Below, in pieces: positions 1-10,849 of a stretch of DNA of 64,000 bases (positions are counted from its first letter, which is position 1; the number at the start of each line of letters is the position of its first letter). The translations under genes and the position numbers were made by a program. The notes beneath the pieces are model-generated. The model was not told the origin of the DNA and searched no databases. It worked only from the letters and a program-made list of their open reading frames with translations. The stretch spans positions 25,185,788 to 25,249,787 of the forward strand of contig NC_088302.1 of the NCBI RefSeq assembly GCF_032854445.1, given 5' to 3'. The stretch is from Liolophura sinensis (Eukaryota; Mollusca; Polyplacophora; Chitonida; Chitonidae).

Positions 1-382
1 CCGTCCTCAAATGTTGATCCATCTTTGTGCACACAAATAATGAAGACAATTGAGTGACTCATTTTGATATGGATGATGTTGTAGCTAATGGGTTGAAACT
101 GATTAAAAGTTTACAGTGAATGATTGTCTAGGACAAGGAGTTAACACAGAGCTATCTGTCCTTCTTAGAGCGGGAAGAAGAAATTATAAGCCCACATCAT
201 AGAATGAACAATAGCTCCACAATTTTAAACGTTACGGTCAAAACACCTTTTCAATGAGAATTTAAAGAAGAACCACTTTTTAAAGTGGAATTAAACCTGT
301 TTGAGTTTTCAATTCAAAATATACTTTTATGTTTTACCCATTTAAGGAATTCCTGCGACACAGCATGCACATCCACCTATAT
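1..382. other. anonymous non-coding DNA
   Basis: AT-rich sequence with no convincing open frame, repeat or regulatory signal. It ends at the 5' copy of the TSD of the first SINE. Confidence 0.5.
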
Positions 383-553
383 ATCTAACAAATGGGTACG
401 TGGAAAGGTCTGTCAGCAACTGGCGGATGGTCGTGGGTTCCCCCCAGGCTCTGCCCGGTTTCCTCCCGTCATAATGCTGACCGCCGTCATATAAGTGAAA
501 TATTCTTGAGTACGGCTTAAAATACCAATCAAATAAATAAATCTAACAAATGG
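383..553 (+). mobile_element. 5'-truncated SINE (family 1) with 13-bp TSD
   Basis: The element proper is about 396-540. It lacks the tRNA-like head and starts at the GTACGTGG...GGTCTG part. It then carries the GCGGATGGTCGTGGG block, the CATAATGCTG block, the ATATTCTTGAGTACGG block and an AAATAAAT tail. The 13-mer ATCTAACAAATGG occurs at 383-395 and again at 541-553, a perfect TSD. This shows that the truncation happened during integration, as expected for target-primed reverse transcription, and is not later decay. The short open frame over it is incidental. Confidence 0.9.
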
Positions 554-3134
554 CATAAAAAACTATTTAACTCTTTCTGTCAAATAAAACGCTGAAAATA
601 TGGCCTATATATGTCTGTCTGGGTCTAAATCGTATGTTAAAATGCTAACCTTCCGAGGTTGTTTCTAGTTTCAAAACTGTCCGTAACGCCAATTCTCATG
701 CAAAACTCATTAGTTTACGATGAGGAAGACTTCGCCGATACTCCATCCGCATCAAATTCCAAAATTACTTTCTGGTCAAACATGAAATAGATGTATCTCA
801 GTGTTATTTTCCAGTGAGTTACTCATTTGGTTTCTTTTTACGATCGGCATATGGCTGTGTGTTTAGTAGGACGTTTAATTATGGCCTTTCTCCAGCATCT
901 GACGGCTGATGAGCTCCCGGCGTTTCCTCAGGAGTGAAGGTTAATGCTTGTATGGACTATCTGTCAGTTATCTTTTGAAAGTCCTTTGCAATAAACCGAC
1001 CTTCGCAGCTGACGTCAACAATGGTCATCAGTAGCTATTCACTAGCCCTGGTGATGTACTGACAATAGGGATCGTTATAAACCGTGTGAATCACACATGT
1101 CCGCTCAATGACAGATGATCGGGTAACAACTTCCTGTATGGTATATTATTTTGGCGGAAACAATCTTGAGAAAGGCTGGAAAAAAGTTGGAAATTTGTGC
1201 CCCCCGGCAACCTACTCAACACACATTTTGAACTGACCGATCGCCAGAGGACTAGCGAATTACTTTTTTCAAGGTCACGAAACTGAACTTGTATAATTGT
1301 CATTAACTCTCCAAATATCTGTCTTTTACAAGGACAATGGAAAACCAATATAGCCCGCAATGACTTCAAACTAGCTGACATTTGTAAAAGATGTTAAACT
1401 GTGTTACAGTAGCAGTTTTTGGAGGACAAATGCAGGTTCATAACGTTACCATTTAACCGTTGGAAAACAATATGTACTATAGGTACAAACAGAATTCCGG
1501 GGAAAGATCATCTGCATGCTTATCTCTCACTGCACTCGATTGCCGTAAATATTATTACCTGGTGAACATGGGAAGTCAGAAGCATTTGCATGTACTTACA
1601 CACAGGGTCATCTTATTTGAAGGAACATTGGTGAGGAAACACGGCTAAATATTAGATTACAGCTTAGAGAGTACTATATTTGCCAAATAGACACACGTAC
1701 TCAATGAAATCAGGCCGTTTGGCAATTTACCTCAGTCAGGGTTGTATTCTAGCTGTTCATGAAACCGCTTTAATAGTTGCAACCTATATCTCCTCTATCA
1801 CCGCCATTTAAGCAGAATTAGGTAAAAAAAGTAGACTTAGTTGAAGCGTTGTTCTTTAGTCGCCGCTGGTAAAATTAAAATCGCGCGCTAATAATTCCTA
1901 AAATGGTAGACACCCCCACTTACAAACGATGACATCCAAACCGTGATTATGACCGCTTTTAATATGTTTGTGCCCAGGTAAGCTTATAAAATTGTATGTA
2001 TTTTATTTATCATAGCTTGATGTTTATTAAACCAATTGTGAAATATTGAAATAGTGATAAAATGGTGATGTTTCCTCGTTATCAAAGGATGGGGATGTTC
2101 AAACGATGATGATGTTCCTTTTTCATCAATTGATAAACATTATTGGCGATGTTTATTTTACACCCTTTACCATATTTCTAATTGTGAGCATGCTCACTTA
2201 AAACATGATTATATACATGTACTGAGAACCAATCGATAAGGTCGAACGTAATGTTCTCACAGGCTTATGAATCTTTAACTGTTGCAGTCAGATATAACGG
2301 ACAGGTTCTGTCAAGATCAATTCACGAACTTCTCACAAATATCACTAAAAGTGGCACGAGATTTGGAAAAGCTGGAAACGTTGTAGTTACATAACTGTAA
2401 TCTAAAAACGGTTAATTAATCAGCTAGAGCTATATTGTAGTTTCTGACATCTCGATAACATTTGCTGCTTGATCTCAGTTTATGACAAGACAGGTATTAT
2501 TTCATTTTCTCTAATATGTGCGGTGTCCATGTTTTTTTTCTGGCTTGACATAAGATCTAGCTTTTTATCGGGAGACTTAGAGATTAACTCATAAAGGGCA
2601 AAAGGTCATGACATTTCCATTTTTTGTTTTAAAGCATTTTGTCACATCAAGAATCATCCTAATGTTTGTAAAAAAGTTAATGATAAAAATAATTGTCCAT
2701 ATGAATGAAAAATACGCTAATGCAGCAAATCTACTGATTCCAGCACTAAGCTATATCCGATGTAAGTGTCAATACAAAAGCCACATGTTTTCTCGAAGTT
2801 TGCGCAGACAATTTTAAATGGCACGAATGGCTAGGGGAATCAGGACGATAGGCAAAAGCATTTAGGCGAAGTACTTCTTCGTCCAAAGATTTCGACGTAT
2901 GAATTGGTGTCGAGGGCAGCTGATGAATTGGTAGACAAGTCATTTTGGCTACCATTTGGCCATGTGCCTTTTGGATGAGCGTTTACTTGTCTGTTATTAG
3001 CCCAGACGCCGGTCAAGTCCCGGCGGATGTGGATCCCTGGCGACAGCTGGACTCCCCCAAAGGATTAACCCGTTTAATCGAAGAGGCTAGATAGCTTACC
3101 GCAAAGCCGGATGTGGCATCTTCTAAGTGGCAAT
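554..3134. other. anonymous non-coding DNA
   Basis: About 2.6 kb of AT-rich sequence. Short open frames on both strands (for example 1091-1381 minus and 2608-2817 plus) have no recognisable motif and no splice context. No repeat family was recognised. Confidence 0.5.
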
Positions 3135-3395
3135 TTAGCTTGAGGATGTTTTCTTAGCATTGGAAACACGGACGGAAGGAAATTGTTTGCTTGGAGTACT
3201 TCCGCGGGACATTGTTACATTTAATAATCCCTGGTATCGATGCTGGATCGACCTGGGATTGTGAAGACTGTGGCCATCAGATACATGTATATCGAGTTCA
3301 GCTGCCAATTTGCCATTAAAATATAGATCACAGCACAGCGACCAAAACAAAAACAGTAGCAACAATCTAATAGTTGGCAAACAGAACTGATCCAT
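3135..3395 (-). other. ORF with signal-peptide-like N-terminus (unproven)
   Basis: An 86-codon minus-strand frame opens with ATG at 3395. Its start MDQFCLPTIR is followed by a hydrophobic run, LLLLFLFWSLCC, resembling a secretory signal or membrane anchor. A possible donor (CAG|GTCGAT in the minus sense) lies near the middle, so only the first part might be exonic. The remainder has no recognisable domain. A frame shifted by one base is equally open and also hydrophobic, which favours chance. The 80-bp satellite begins about 115 bp upstream of the ATG, towards higher coordinates. Confidence 0.15.
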
Positions 3396-3507
3396 TTATT
3401 ACCCGTCACTGATCTACACACAAAATGCTGCGTTCTTTAACAAACAATACCTAAAAACAATACAAAGGGACCAGCTTCGGGGGCGATGCAAATTGCAGTT
3501 CTCCTGC

Positions 3508-3836
3508 CGCGCTAATGGTAACTGTTATTATATACCAGAGGGACCTGCATGTGGCCTATACACATATCTGCTTGTAGCATCTGTCACCGCGCTGATGGTA
3601 ACGGTTATTATATACCAGAGGGGCCTGCATGTTTTCTATACACATATCTGTTGGTAGCATCTGTCACCGCGCTGATGGTAACGGTTATTATATACCAGAG
3701 GGGCCTGCATGTTTTCTATACACATATCTGTTGGTAGCATCTGTCACCGCGCTGATGGTAACGGTTATTATATACCAGAGGGGCCTGCATGTTGTCTATA
3801 CACATATCTGCTTGTATGCTTGTAGCATCTGTCAGT
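3508..3836 (+). repeat. 80-bp satellite, array 1 (about 4 copies)
   Basis: The motif GCTGATGGTA (GCTAATGGTA in the first copy) recurs at 3511, 3591, 3671 and 3751, a period of exactly 80 bp. Each unit contains CATCTGTCACCGCGCTGATG, TATATACCAGAG and CACATATCTG. The inner copies are nearly identical, and the first copy is the most diverged. Because 80 is not a multiple of 3, each unit is read in a different frame, which produces repetitive open frames on both strands that should not be called genes. The last unit breaks off at about 3836, where the LINE fragment begins. Confidence 0.95.
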
Positions 3837-3837
3837 G

Positions 3838-4185
3838 AGAATGATGTTACACCAGGGCCCTCACACACAGGGCTCAAAATGTGTTCAGTCAATGTTGGTG
3901 GATTAAAATCGAAACTGCTGTCCCGAGATTTTAATATAATTGTCAGTAAATATGACATTGTGATGTTGTCTGAAACGAAACTAAATGAGCAGGACGTTAC
4001 TGACATTGAGAACTTTAATATATTGTCGAAAAGTTATTGCAGTGTTAGTTAAGAAAAATATTGCCATGTATTTTACTGAAATTAAGACTGATAACCCATA
4101 TATCATGTGGTTATATGGATCTCGCAAACTATTTGGACGAGATTTGCTGCTGGGGTGTGTATATATACAACCTGAAAATTCTGTC
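3838..4185 (+). pseudogene. non-LTR retrotransposon endonuclease fragment, frameshifted
   Basis: Two partial frames together resemble the N-terminal half of an APE-like endonuclease from a LINE. The first (about 3838-4031) reads NVGGLKSKL, then KYDIVMLSETKLNEQDV; the Glu in SETKL fits the conserved catalytic Glu. The second (about 4036-4185) is in another frame and reads AVLVKKN, then LLLGCVYIQPENS, the VYIPPENS-like strand common in this domain. Bases are missing between the two parts, since the usual GG-containing segment before AVLVKK is absent. No reverse transcriptase follows. CR1/L2-like or RTE-like origin is plausible, but the clade cannot be fixed. The fragment is dead and is flanked on both sides by the 80-bp satellite. 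Confidence 0.75.
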
Positions 4186-4515
4186 TATGCTTGTAACATC
4201 TGTCACCGCACTGATGATAACGGTGATTTTATACCAGAGGGGCCCGCATATGACCTGTTCACATATCTGCTTGTAACATCTGTCACCGCATGGATGGTAA
4301 CGTTTATTGTTTACCAGAGTGGCCTGCATGTGGCCCATACACATTCTGCTTGTAACATCTGTCACCGCACTGATGATAACGGTGATTGTATACCAGAGGG
4401 GTCCGCATATGACCTGTTCACATATCTGCTTGTAACATCTGTCACCGCATGGATGGCAAAGTTTATTGTTTACCAGAGGGGCCTGCATGTAGCCTCTTCA
4501 CATGTCTGCTTGTAT
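4186..4515 (+). repeat. 80-bp satellite, array 2 with A-B-A-B order
   Basis: TTGTAACATC starts at 4191, 4271, 4350 and 4430, and a variant TTGTATCATA at 4510, so the units are 80, 79, 80 and 80 bp. Units 1 and 3 share ACTGATGATAACGGTGATT and GCATATGACCTGTTC. Units 2 and 4 share TGGATGG and TTTATTGTTTACCAGAG. This gives a 159/160-bp higher-order repeat. The units are homologous to array 1 at 3508-3836 but more diverged from it than from each other. The 278-codon frame at 3985-4821 that crosses this array runs from the LINE relic into a SINE and is an artefact. Confidence 0.95.
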
Positions 4516-4520
4516 CATAT

Positions 4521-4717
4521 GTTATTTATTTATTTGATTCATTTCGTGTTTTACGCCTTACCGGTACTTAAGAATATTTCCGTCACACGACGGCAACCAG
4601 CTATATGGTGGGAGGAAATAGGGTCGCGCGTGTGGGACCATCCGCGGGTCGGTGGCAGACTTTGTCTCGTACGAGGAGAGCCAGCTAGCCACGCTAAGCA
4701 CTCGGTCACGGAGGGGC
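4521..4717 (-). mobile_element. old diverged SINE (family 1), minus orientation
   Basis: Reading plus, it begins with the inverted tail TTATTTATTTATTTGATTC, then TTTTACGCC, AAGAATATTTC, ACGACGGCAACCAG, TATGGTGGGAGGAAA and CCATCCGCGGGTC, and ends at a head remnant TCACGGAGGGGCT. It covers the whole element but is heavily mutated and internally shortened. It abuts the end of satellite array 2. Confidence 0.8.
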
Positions 4718-4910
4718 TACAACATCTTTTAAATCCTGTGGAAAATGTGATGGTTTTAGTGTACGCCTCAAGTGATTCAATAAAAAACCAGCGTGTGAAG
4801 AATTCTCCAACAAACATGTGAGTATACTACTCAAAATATAGACAAAGCGTTCAGGTTCTTTGGCTACCTTTGTCGTATAGTCGTATTTAATGCCGGTTAT
4901 TCCGCGGCTA

Positions 4911-4950
4911 GGGGAGGGTGGGGAGGGTGGGGGAGGGTGTGGGGGAGGGG
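4911..4950 (+). other. G-rich tract, G-quadruplex-prone
   Basis: Forty bases of alternating G-runs: GGGG-A-GGG-T-GGGG-A-GGG-T-GGGGG-A-GGG-TGT-GGGGG-A-GGGG. Eight runs of at least three G separated by 1-3 bases exceed the usual four-run G4 criterion. No gene or promoter is visible beside it. Confidence 0.85.
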
Positions 4951-5211
4951 TATAGAGCATTCATACTTTTTTTTATATCAACATGATGGTTTACACCGTT
5001 GAGATACCTATACGTGTGTTCAACCTGGCAATTATTCCACCGAACTACGAGTTTGAGACTGGAATAGTACAGTAGAGACTTTCTCTAAAATTGCGTATCC
5101 CATGGCCTCGTAAGAATTCCAGATTAAAAGGTTATTTATAGTTACCAAGCACGCGATAAAGATATGCCAAAGGCCGTTTAGGTGTGTACAGACCCTTTTT
5201 CTGAAATAAAT

Positions 5212-5486
5212 TTGGTTATAACTTTATTGTCTTTTCTTTTAATTATTTAATGTAGATTTATAGCAGCCCTTTCAGCTATCTACTATAGATATCATGATTA
5301 TATCAATGCATAGAAAATTGGTTATAAATCTGGTTATAATTTTATTGTCTTTTCTTTTAATTATTTAATGTAGGGGGCCTCCGTGGCTCAGTTGGTTAGC
5401 GCGCTAGCGCAGCCTAATGACCCAGGAGTCTCTCACATGCATATCTACTATACATATGATGATTAACATCTATGTATAGAAAATTG
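5212..5486 (+). repeat. local tandem duplication with SINE head in second copy
   Basis: Copy 1 (5212-5320) and copy 2 (5329-5486) share a left part, GGTTATAA then TTTATTGTCTTTTCTTTTAA and TTATTTAATGTAG. They also share a right part, TATCTACTATA then TAGAAAATTG. Between these parts, copy 1 has about 22 unique bases and copy 2 has about 70 bases that are mostly SINE head. Confidence 0.8.
5374..5436 (+). mobile_element. SINE (family 1) tRNA-like head only
   Basis: GGGGCCTCCGTGGCTCAGTT through the GCGCTAGCGCAGC and CCCAGGAGTCTCTCAC parts, then an abrupt stop. The A-box TGGCTCAGTTGG is intact and the B-box region is missing. A 3'-truncated SINE is unusual, because integration normally removes 5' ends. 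Deletion or gene-conversion-like replacement is therefore more likely than direct insertion. Confidence 0.9.
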
Positions 5487-6088
5487 TTTTTACGTTCTTG
5501 TGAGGGTTAATAATTTTTTCATACCCACTTAAATGAAATGAAATACTTGCATTCTAAGGTGGACTTTTTGCATGTGTCTGTTTATTATGTGTGATGATAA
5601 CATAGCAGTAATTCTAGGCCAGCAGCCTTACATATAATGCAACATACTGATAAGGCTGCATGTCATTGGTATTCAAGTTTTTTTTCATTTTTAAGTTCCT
5701 GAGAAGTTTATTAGTTTAATGTGTGCTCGAGTACCAAAATGAGTTATCACAAATATTAAATGAATGTCGTGAATGAGATGAAGACAATTTGTGAAAAAAG
5801 AAATTCAACACAAAAAATGGTCAACACAAATCTCATCATGAAATCTGAAAGTACGGCTTCATGTAATACGGTCTAATATTCTTAAATGGAGGAAAACTCA
5901 AATTTACATATAGTTTTCGGAGTTTTTTTCTAATCTCATTTATCTCTATGTTTTCTTCAAATTTTACATCATACGTGGATGCCTCTGTCAATAAGGTATA
6001 AGCAGTCGTGGGCATTAATTGCGGGTTGATGAATATCCAGACTTCCGGGAATAGCAGTTATTCAAGTTCAAATGGGTAAATCACGCTT
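5487..6088. other. anonymous non-coding DNA
   Basis: AT-rich sequence with no supported feature. Confidence 0.5.
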
Positions 6089-6096
6089 AAAGTAGA

Positions 6097-6162
<66 letters not shown>

Positions 6163-6170
6163 TCTACTTT
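6089..6170. repeat. 82-bp perfect AT palindrome
   Basis: The left arm AAAGTAGAATTT (6089-6100) is the exact reverse complement of the right arm AAATTCTACTTT (6159-6170). The 58 bases between are alternating TA, so the whole tract is self-complementary. It can form a cruciform, and such tracts are often length-variable. Confidence 0.95.
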
Positions 6171-8547
6171 CAGCTTTGGAATTGACACGTCTGTGTCTAA
6201 TGCGTGAAATTATTTCACTGAAAGTGGATCAAATGTCTATGTACACAAGTTGCGTTAGGTACATATAACTTCGAAAAAGAAAACTGAATAACCTTGGAAA
6301 TGGATATTTGATATTGGTGTTAACTGATTCCTTGAGGTAGAGATAAAAAAAAGTGGTCGTGATTTGTGTAGCTCTTTGCAAAAACCGAGTGTATATTAGT
6401 AGACGTGTGCGTGTCAACTTCAGCAGGGATTTTTTCTGTGACTATGTCACCTTCTTTTGACACACACGAGCCTCTGGGCCGTGGTAGAAACCGGAATTTT
6501 ATGAGGAAATTGTGAAACAAAAAATAATCAGTCGAGGGATATTTAGCCCGTTGTTGCCTTAAGAATAAGCAAGTCAGTGTGACTCTCAAACTATATATAT
6601 TACAACTGCAATCAATGCTCCTTCTTTCCGTTTGTCACGTGGAATCTTGGAACATGCTGCATTGATTTTAGGAGTTATTTTAAAGTGAACCAGTAAATGG
6701 CGTCAAGTAATGAGGCCACATTGCAATAGTGTTTTACCACAACGTTTTAATATTTAATATTGTTAGCATTGTCACACTTTCAAATTTCACACTTTATTCT
6801 TTAATTTATTTTTTTTTGTTAAAAGAGAAACAAGTCAATGTGCAATCATGAAAAATTTACCTGTATGCCATAAACTAGAGTTTGGGTCAGTTTCGTAAAA
6901 AAAATTCAGAAAAATCTCCTTTCATCAAGGGGTAAAAGTATTATATTCAGCTGTTGTCATGCTAATTTGCATTCACCATTTCATAACTTTTGAGACGAAA
7001 CTTTCTAAGACAAATTCACACGAAATCTCTGGAAAGTGTGCCAAATCGTTTAAATTGGATAGGCACTTATTCTCGCTACAATCCAATCTTGATGATTTCT
7101 CCCAACGGATTGCTCGACTCAAAAAGCTATGGTTTTCAGGTCCACCGGCAATTTCATCCTGCCAAGCAAAGTGATAGCCATACATCATTGCTAGAAGAAC
7201 CCGTATCCAGGTTATTAATTTCATTAGTGAATTACAAAACAATGAATAAAACGACATTAACAATTTTTTTTTTGCCAGGGCCATGATTTGTTGAAACCAT
7301 TTGCATCCTGCAGCAAGAAGAAACCCTACAATGATTCGTGGTGTTTTTAAGAGATGGATTTGATGTAGAAAAAACCCCCACACAAAATAACTGCTAAATT
7401 ACCGCACCATGTTTATGTATGAAGGTAACACTTTCACGTTGTTGTGATTGAGAAACTGACAGAAAAAATGATAGTAATAAAAAAACTGTTAAAAAACCTG
7501 AAACTCTGGACTTGTTACAGTCATGTAACAAGTTGTAAATGTTACTCTCTGGGTCAATCTGGCATAGACTGAGAGTCGCCAAAAAGAAATTAATCGTAAA
7601 ATTAATTCGAAAAATGAATTATTTACCTACCGGTTTCCGCTGCGTTTTGTTATCTTTGGTAGATCGTTTTGCCAATGGGTAACGTAAAAACATTCTAATT
7701 TCTTGGGGGAGATAAGAAAATGGGCTCCCCAGCAGTTTAATCAAGCATTCTTCCTTCGCCCACGGCATTTAAATTAACGATTAAATGTAAGATGTAGGAA
7801 CTAAAAAACTGATTAACTTTTTACGCCCTCATGGAAGAATGAATTAAAGACGCTCTTTCTTACACATTGTAATATAGTTGACCGAACTTTCTGGGTCACG
7901 ATACTGTACAAGGGAATAAAGATGCTTGGCGCTTTGATTTACAAAATTGGCTGATAATTAATTTACATCTTTGTGTTGATAGAAACGCGGCTAGACGCAT
8001 TGATTCAGGTTCATTTAACTATGACAACGCTCATAAAACTTTTGAGCATATTTAACTCTTCCTAAAAACTCAATAGCAGGTAATATCACTGACCTGATTT
8101 GTTTTCTGGGTAAATTTTTGTCCATTTAGATTTCTCAAGTGGGACATTCTCGAGCCGCCCATTAGAGTTATTGGAGCACGGGGAAATTCAATCTGATCCC
8201 AACTGATTATAATGGGAGTTTAACGGAGTGAAGCTCCTATAATAATGCTGGATTCCTTTTCAAGTCGGACAGAACAATCATTCTTTAGAAAATGGAATGG
8301 GGAGTTGAAAAGAATTTTCTAGCCATAATTTTGTCCTTAGTAGCATAGTGTTCCGTTCACGATACGCAAGAGATACTCTAATTTCCCAGGGATAATTTTT
8401 CCCACCAATCCTGTTACATACCCAAAGCTTATGACAACCTGCCATTGGACGTAGGTAAACAATATAGAGAGTAACTTTTGATGCAATCTGTATTTCTTTA
8501 ACCTACGCATCTCTGTGAGAAACCTTTTCACGTCTTAGCGGAACAAT
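6171..8547. other. anonymous non-coding DNA
   Basis: About 2.4 kb. The longest frame is 6973-7383 minus (136 codons). It has a hydrophobic start and no recognisable domain, and it overlaps open frames on the other strand, so I do not call it a gene. Confidence 0.5.
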
Positions 8548-8652
8548 TTATTTATTTATTTGAATTTACGCCGTAATCCAGATTATTTCACTTATACGAC
8601 GGCAGCCAGCATTATGGTGGGAGGAAACCAGAAAAACCCGGACGAAATCCAT
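8548..8652 (-). mobile_element. SINE (family 1) 3' fragment, minus
   Basis: Inverted tail TTTATTTATTTATTTG, then TTTACGCCGTA, ATTATTTCACTTATACGACG and CAGCATTATGGTGGGAGG. It decays after about 100 bases, and the head half is absent. Confidence 0.85.
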
Positions 8653-8806
8653 CATCAAATATTTTCCACTTTGTTTTTAATGACAAGGACCTTTTTTATA
8701 CCTAATATATGGTACTTCATTTTATGTAATGCTTGATATTTGCATTTTCCAAACTGGATTATGAATTTTCTCGTTTACTTAAATACTAATTTTCTCTAAT
8801 TTTCTT

Positions 8807-9098
8807 TCAATTACTTAGAGGGGGCCTCCGTGGCTTAGTTGGTTAGCGCGCTAGCGTAGTGTAATGACCCAGCAGCCTCTCACCAATGCGGTCTCTGAGA
8901 GTTCAAGTCCAGCTCAGGATGGCTTCCTCTCCGGCCCTTCGTGGGAAGGTCTGGAACCAACCTGCGGATTTCCCCGTGGGTTTCCCCCGGGCCTTGCTCC
9001 GTTTCCACCCACCATAATGCTGGCCGCCGTCGTATGAATGAAATATTCTTGAGTACGGGGTAAAACACCAATCAAATAATTAAATAAATCAGTTACTT
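8807..9098 (+). mobile_element. full-length SINE (family 1), imperfect TSD
   Basis: The element proper is about 8821-9088. It has a head with a near-consensus A-box (TGGCTTAGTTGG), a B-box-like GAGTTCAAGTCC, a central block and an AAATAATTAAATAAAT tail. The flanks TCAATTACTT (8807-8816) and TCAGTTACTT (9089-9098) match at 9 of 10 positions. It carries the CCACCCACC variant shared with the youngest copies. Confidence 0.93.
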
Positions 9099-9659
9099 GT
9101 ATGTGCTTTCTCTATGATACCGGTCGTTTTTATACTTATTTGGATCGTATCTCAAGCGTGTATCTTTCGCTGTGCCCCAGAGTCTTTATTGGAACGTCAT
9201 ACCAAAAAGTGTAAAATACTTGCAGCATAGAGAAGGTGTATGAAGAAGACCAAGTTCGTTGGGTAAATGGACGAAGGGCGTATTCACCCTAGTACAGGCA
9301 CTTCCCCTAAAGTCTTGAAATGTCTGCGTTGTCTGCACGTTCTAGGAGATTCGAGATGTCTTGAGAAACCGACATGTGTAAGAAATTTAGTCTGTCCTAA
9401 ATGCCCTAGGTTTTCTACAGATTGGTGATATAGGAATGTCACCCACAGCAATTACCAATAGTCAAGGGAACCTATTCACATTTTAAGTACACTACCATAC
9501 GTAGCATATCTGCATGTCAGTTGACTTCTGCTCGTTGACTAAGCATCCCCGAGCCCTGATACCTTTGCATTGTTTTCATGTTGCTGTAAGTTAAATAATG
9601 ACAATCCAACATTTTGAGCAATTCTAGATCAGTGACGTCTAATAAATTGCAGTTAACAT
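9099..9659. other. anonymous non-coding DNA
   Basis: No gene, repeat or regulatory feature could be supported. Confidence 0.45.
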
Positions 9660-9870
9660 CACCACATTTTTTAAAAGTAATTCTGCTTACGCCATGGTGC
9701 TAAGGGCGTGTAATTTGCTACTATTTAAGCATTTACATTAACAGTTAGAATAAAACACTACCTGAGGTAAGATGACAAGAAGCGGTGTTTCACAGGTTAA
9801 GTGTGACAATTTCTAAGCTATCAAAATGTCGTCGCTTTTCTGGTTTTATTTTTTATACTGTACATCTTTA
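9660..9870 (+). repeat. dispersed repeat, copy 1 of a pair
   Basis: Aligns by eye with 15240-15450. Shared strings include CATGGTGCTAA, GTGTAATTTGCTACT, AATAAAAC, CTGAGGTAA and the GTTTCAC/ATTTCAC-GGTTA-GTGTGACA series. Small gaps are scattered throughout. It is an unnamed repeat family or an old duplication. Confidence 0.75.
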
Positions 9871-10131
9871 ATTATATTCTAATGCCACGGGCATATATTT
9901 AGGTTTAGAGTTACACCTTCTTGATTCCATAATACACTAATTTCTTTTTTGTGGGGATATGTGCATTTTTGTAACCCAGAGGAGGTGTGGCATATCGAAG
10001 TGACGGGAGTGTAGATGTAACTACGCTCATAACCATAGAGACGATGTTATAAACGCATGCTGCTCAGACTTTCCAGTTTCTCAATTTCTTTCCTCCTAAC
10101 CATATTAGGGTATCATACCCTAAAGGTACGT

Positions 10132-10427
10132 TCTTTAATTCATCTGGGGCCTCCATGGCTCATTTGGTTAGCGCGCTAGCACAGCGTAATGACCCAGGAG
10201 TCTCTCTCCAATGCGATCGCTGTGAGTTCAAGTCCAGCTCATGCTGGCTTCTTCTCCCGCCGTACGTGTGAAGAATCTGCAAGCAATCTGCGGATGGTCG
10301 TGGGTTTCCCCCAGGCTGTGCCCGGTTTCCTCCCACCATAATGCTGGCCGCCGTAGTATAAGTAAAAATATTCTTGAGTATGGCGTAAAACACCAATCAA
10401 ATAAATAAATAAATCTTTAATCCATCT
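10132..10427 (+). mobile_element. full-length SINE (family 1) with 14-bp TSD
   Basis: The element proper is 10146-10413, with a complete head, centre and AAATAAAT tail. The flanks TCTTTAATTCATCT (10132-10145) and TCTTTAATCCATCT (10414-10427) match at 13 of 14 positions. Point mutations in the A-box (GGCTCATTTGG) and elsewhere suggest intermediate age. Its minus-strand open frames are spurious. Confidence 0.95.
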
Positions 10428-10849
10428 TGATATAGCAACTGTTGGACCAGTTTTTGTTATTCCCATAGCGATATAATGTGTTTCAAGTAAATGCCAAGGC
10501 TTTCTACCTTCCTTATGGTATTTACAATCGTCTCACTACTAATGTACTATAGTATACGTTGATTTGACACCATGGCTGTCAGAAAACTTTGTCACTCAGA
10601 AAAGGAAGTAATAAGAACAGGTCAAAGGGGCGTCTTTAATTGAAATCACCAACTTGTGGCGCTCACTGAAGGTTTAGATGCTCCAGATACAAAATGTCTG
10701 TGGTATCAAACAGCCTGTTTGGAAATTGCGTTTGTAACATTCTGTAGAGAGTTAAGGCACTAAACAGAAATGTGGTCGGAGATAAAAATAAGCCCTAGTT
10801 ATTCTTTACTACCATCTGTGCCTGTTATTCTTCAAAAGGCACAAGGGAC

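Noticed and set aside
3985-4821. 278-codon open frame, the longest in the window
   Set aside because: It starts in the LINE relic, crosses four satellite units and ends in an inverted SINE. The reading frame survives by chance, helped by the 159-bp dimer period.
6973-7383. 136-codon minus-strand frame
   Set aside because: Hydrophobic and charged parts fit no family. Two plus-strand frames are open over the same bases, and no convincing splice sites bound it.
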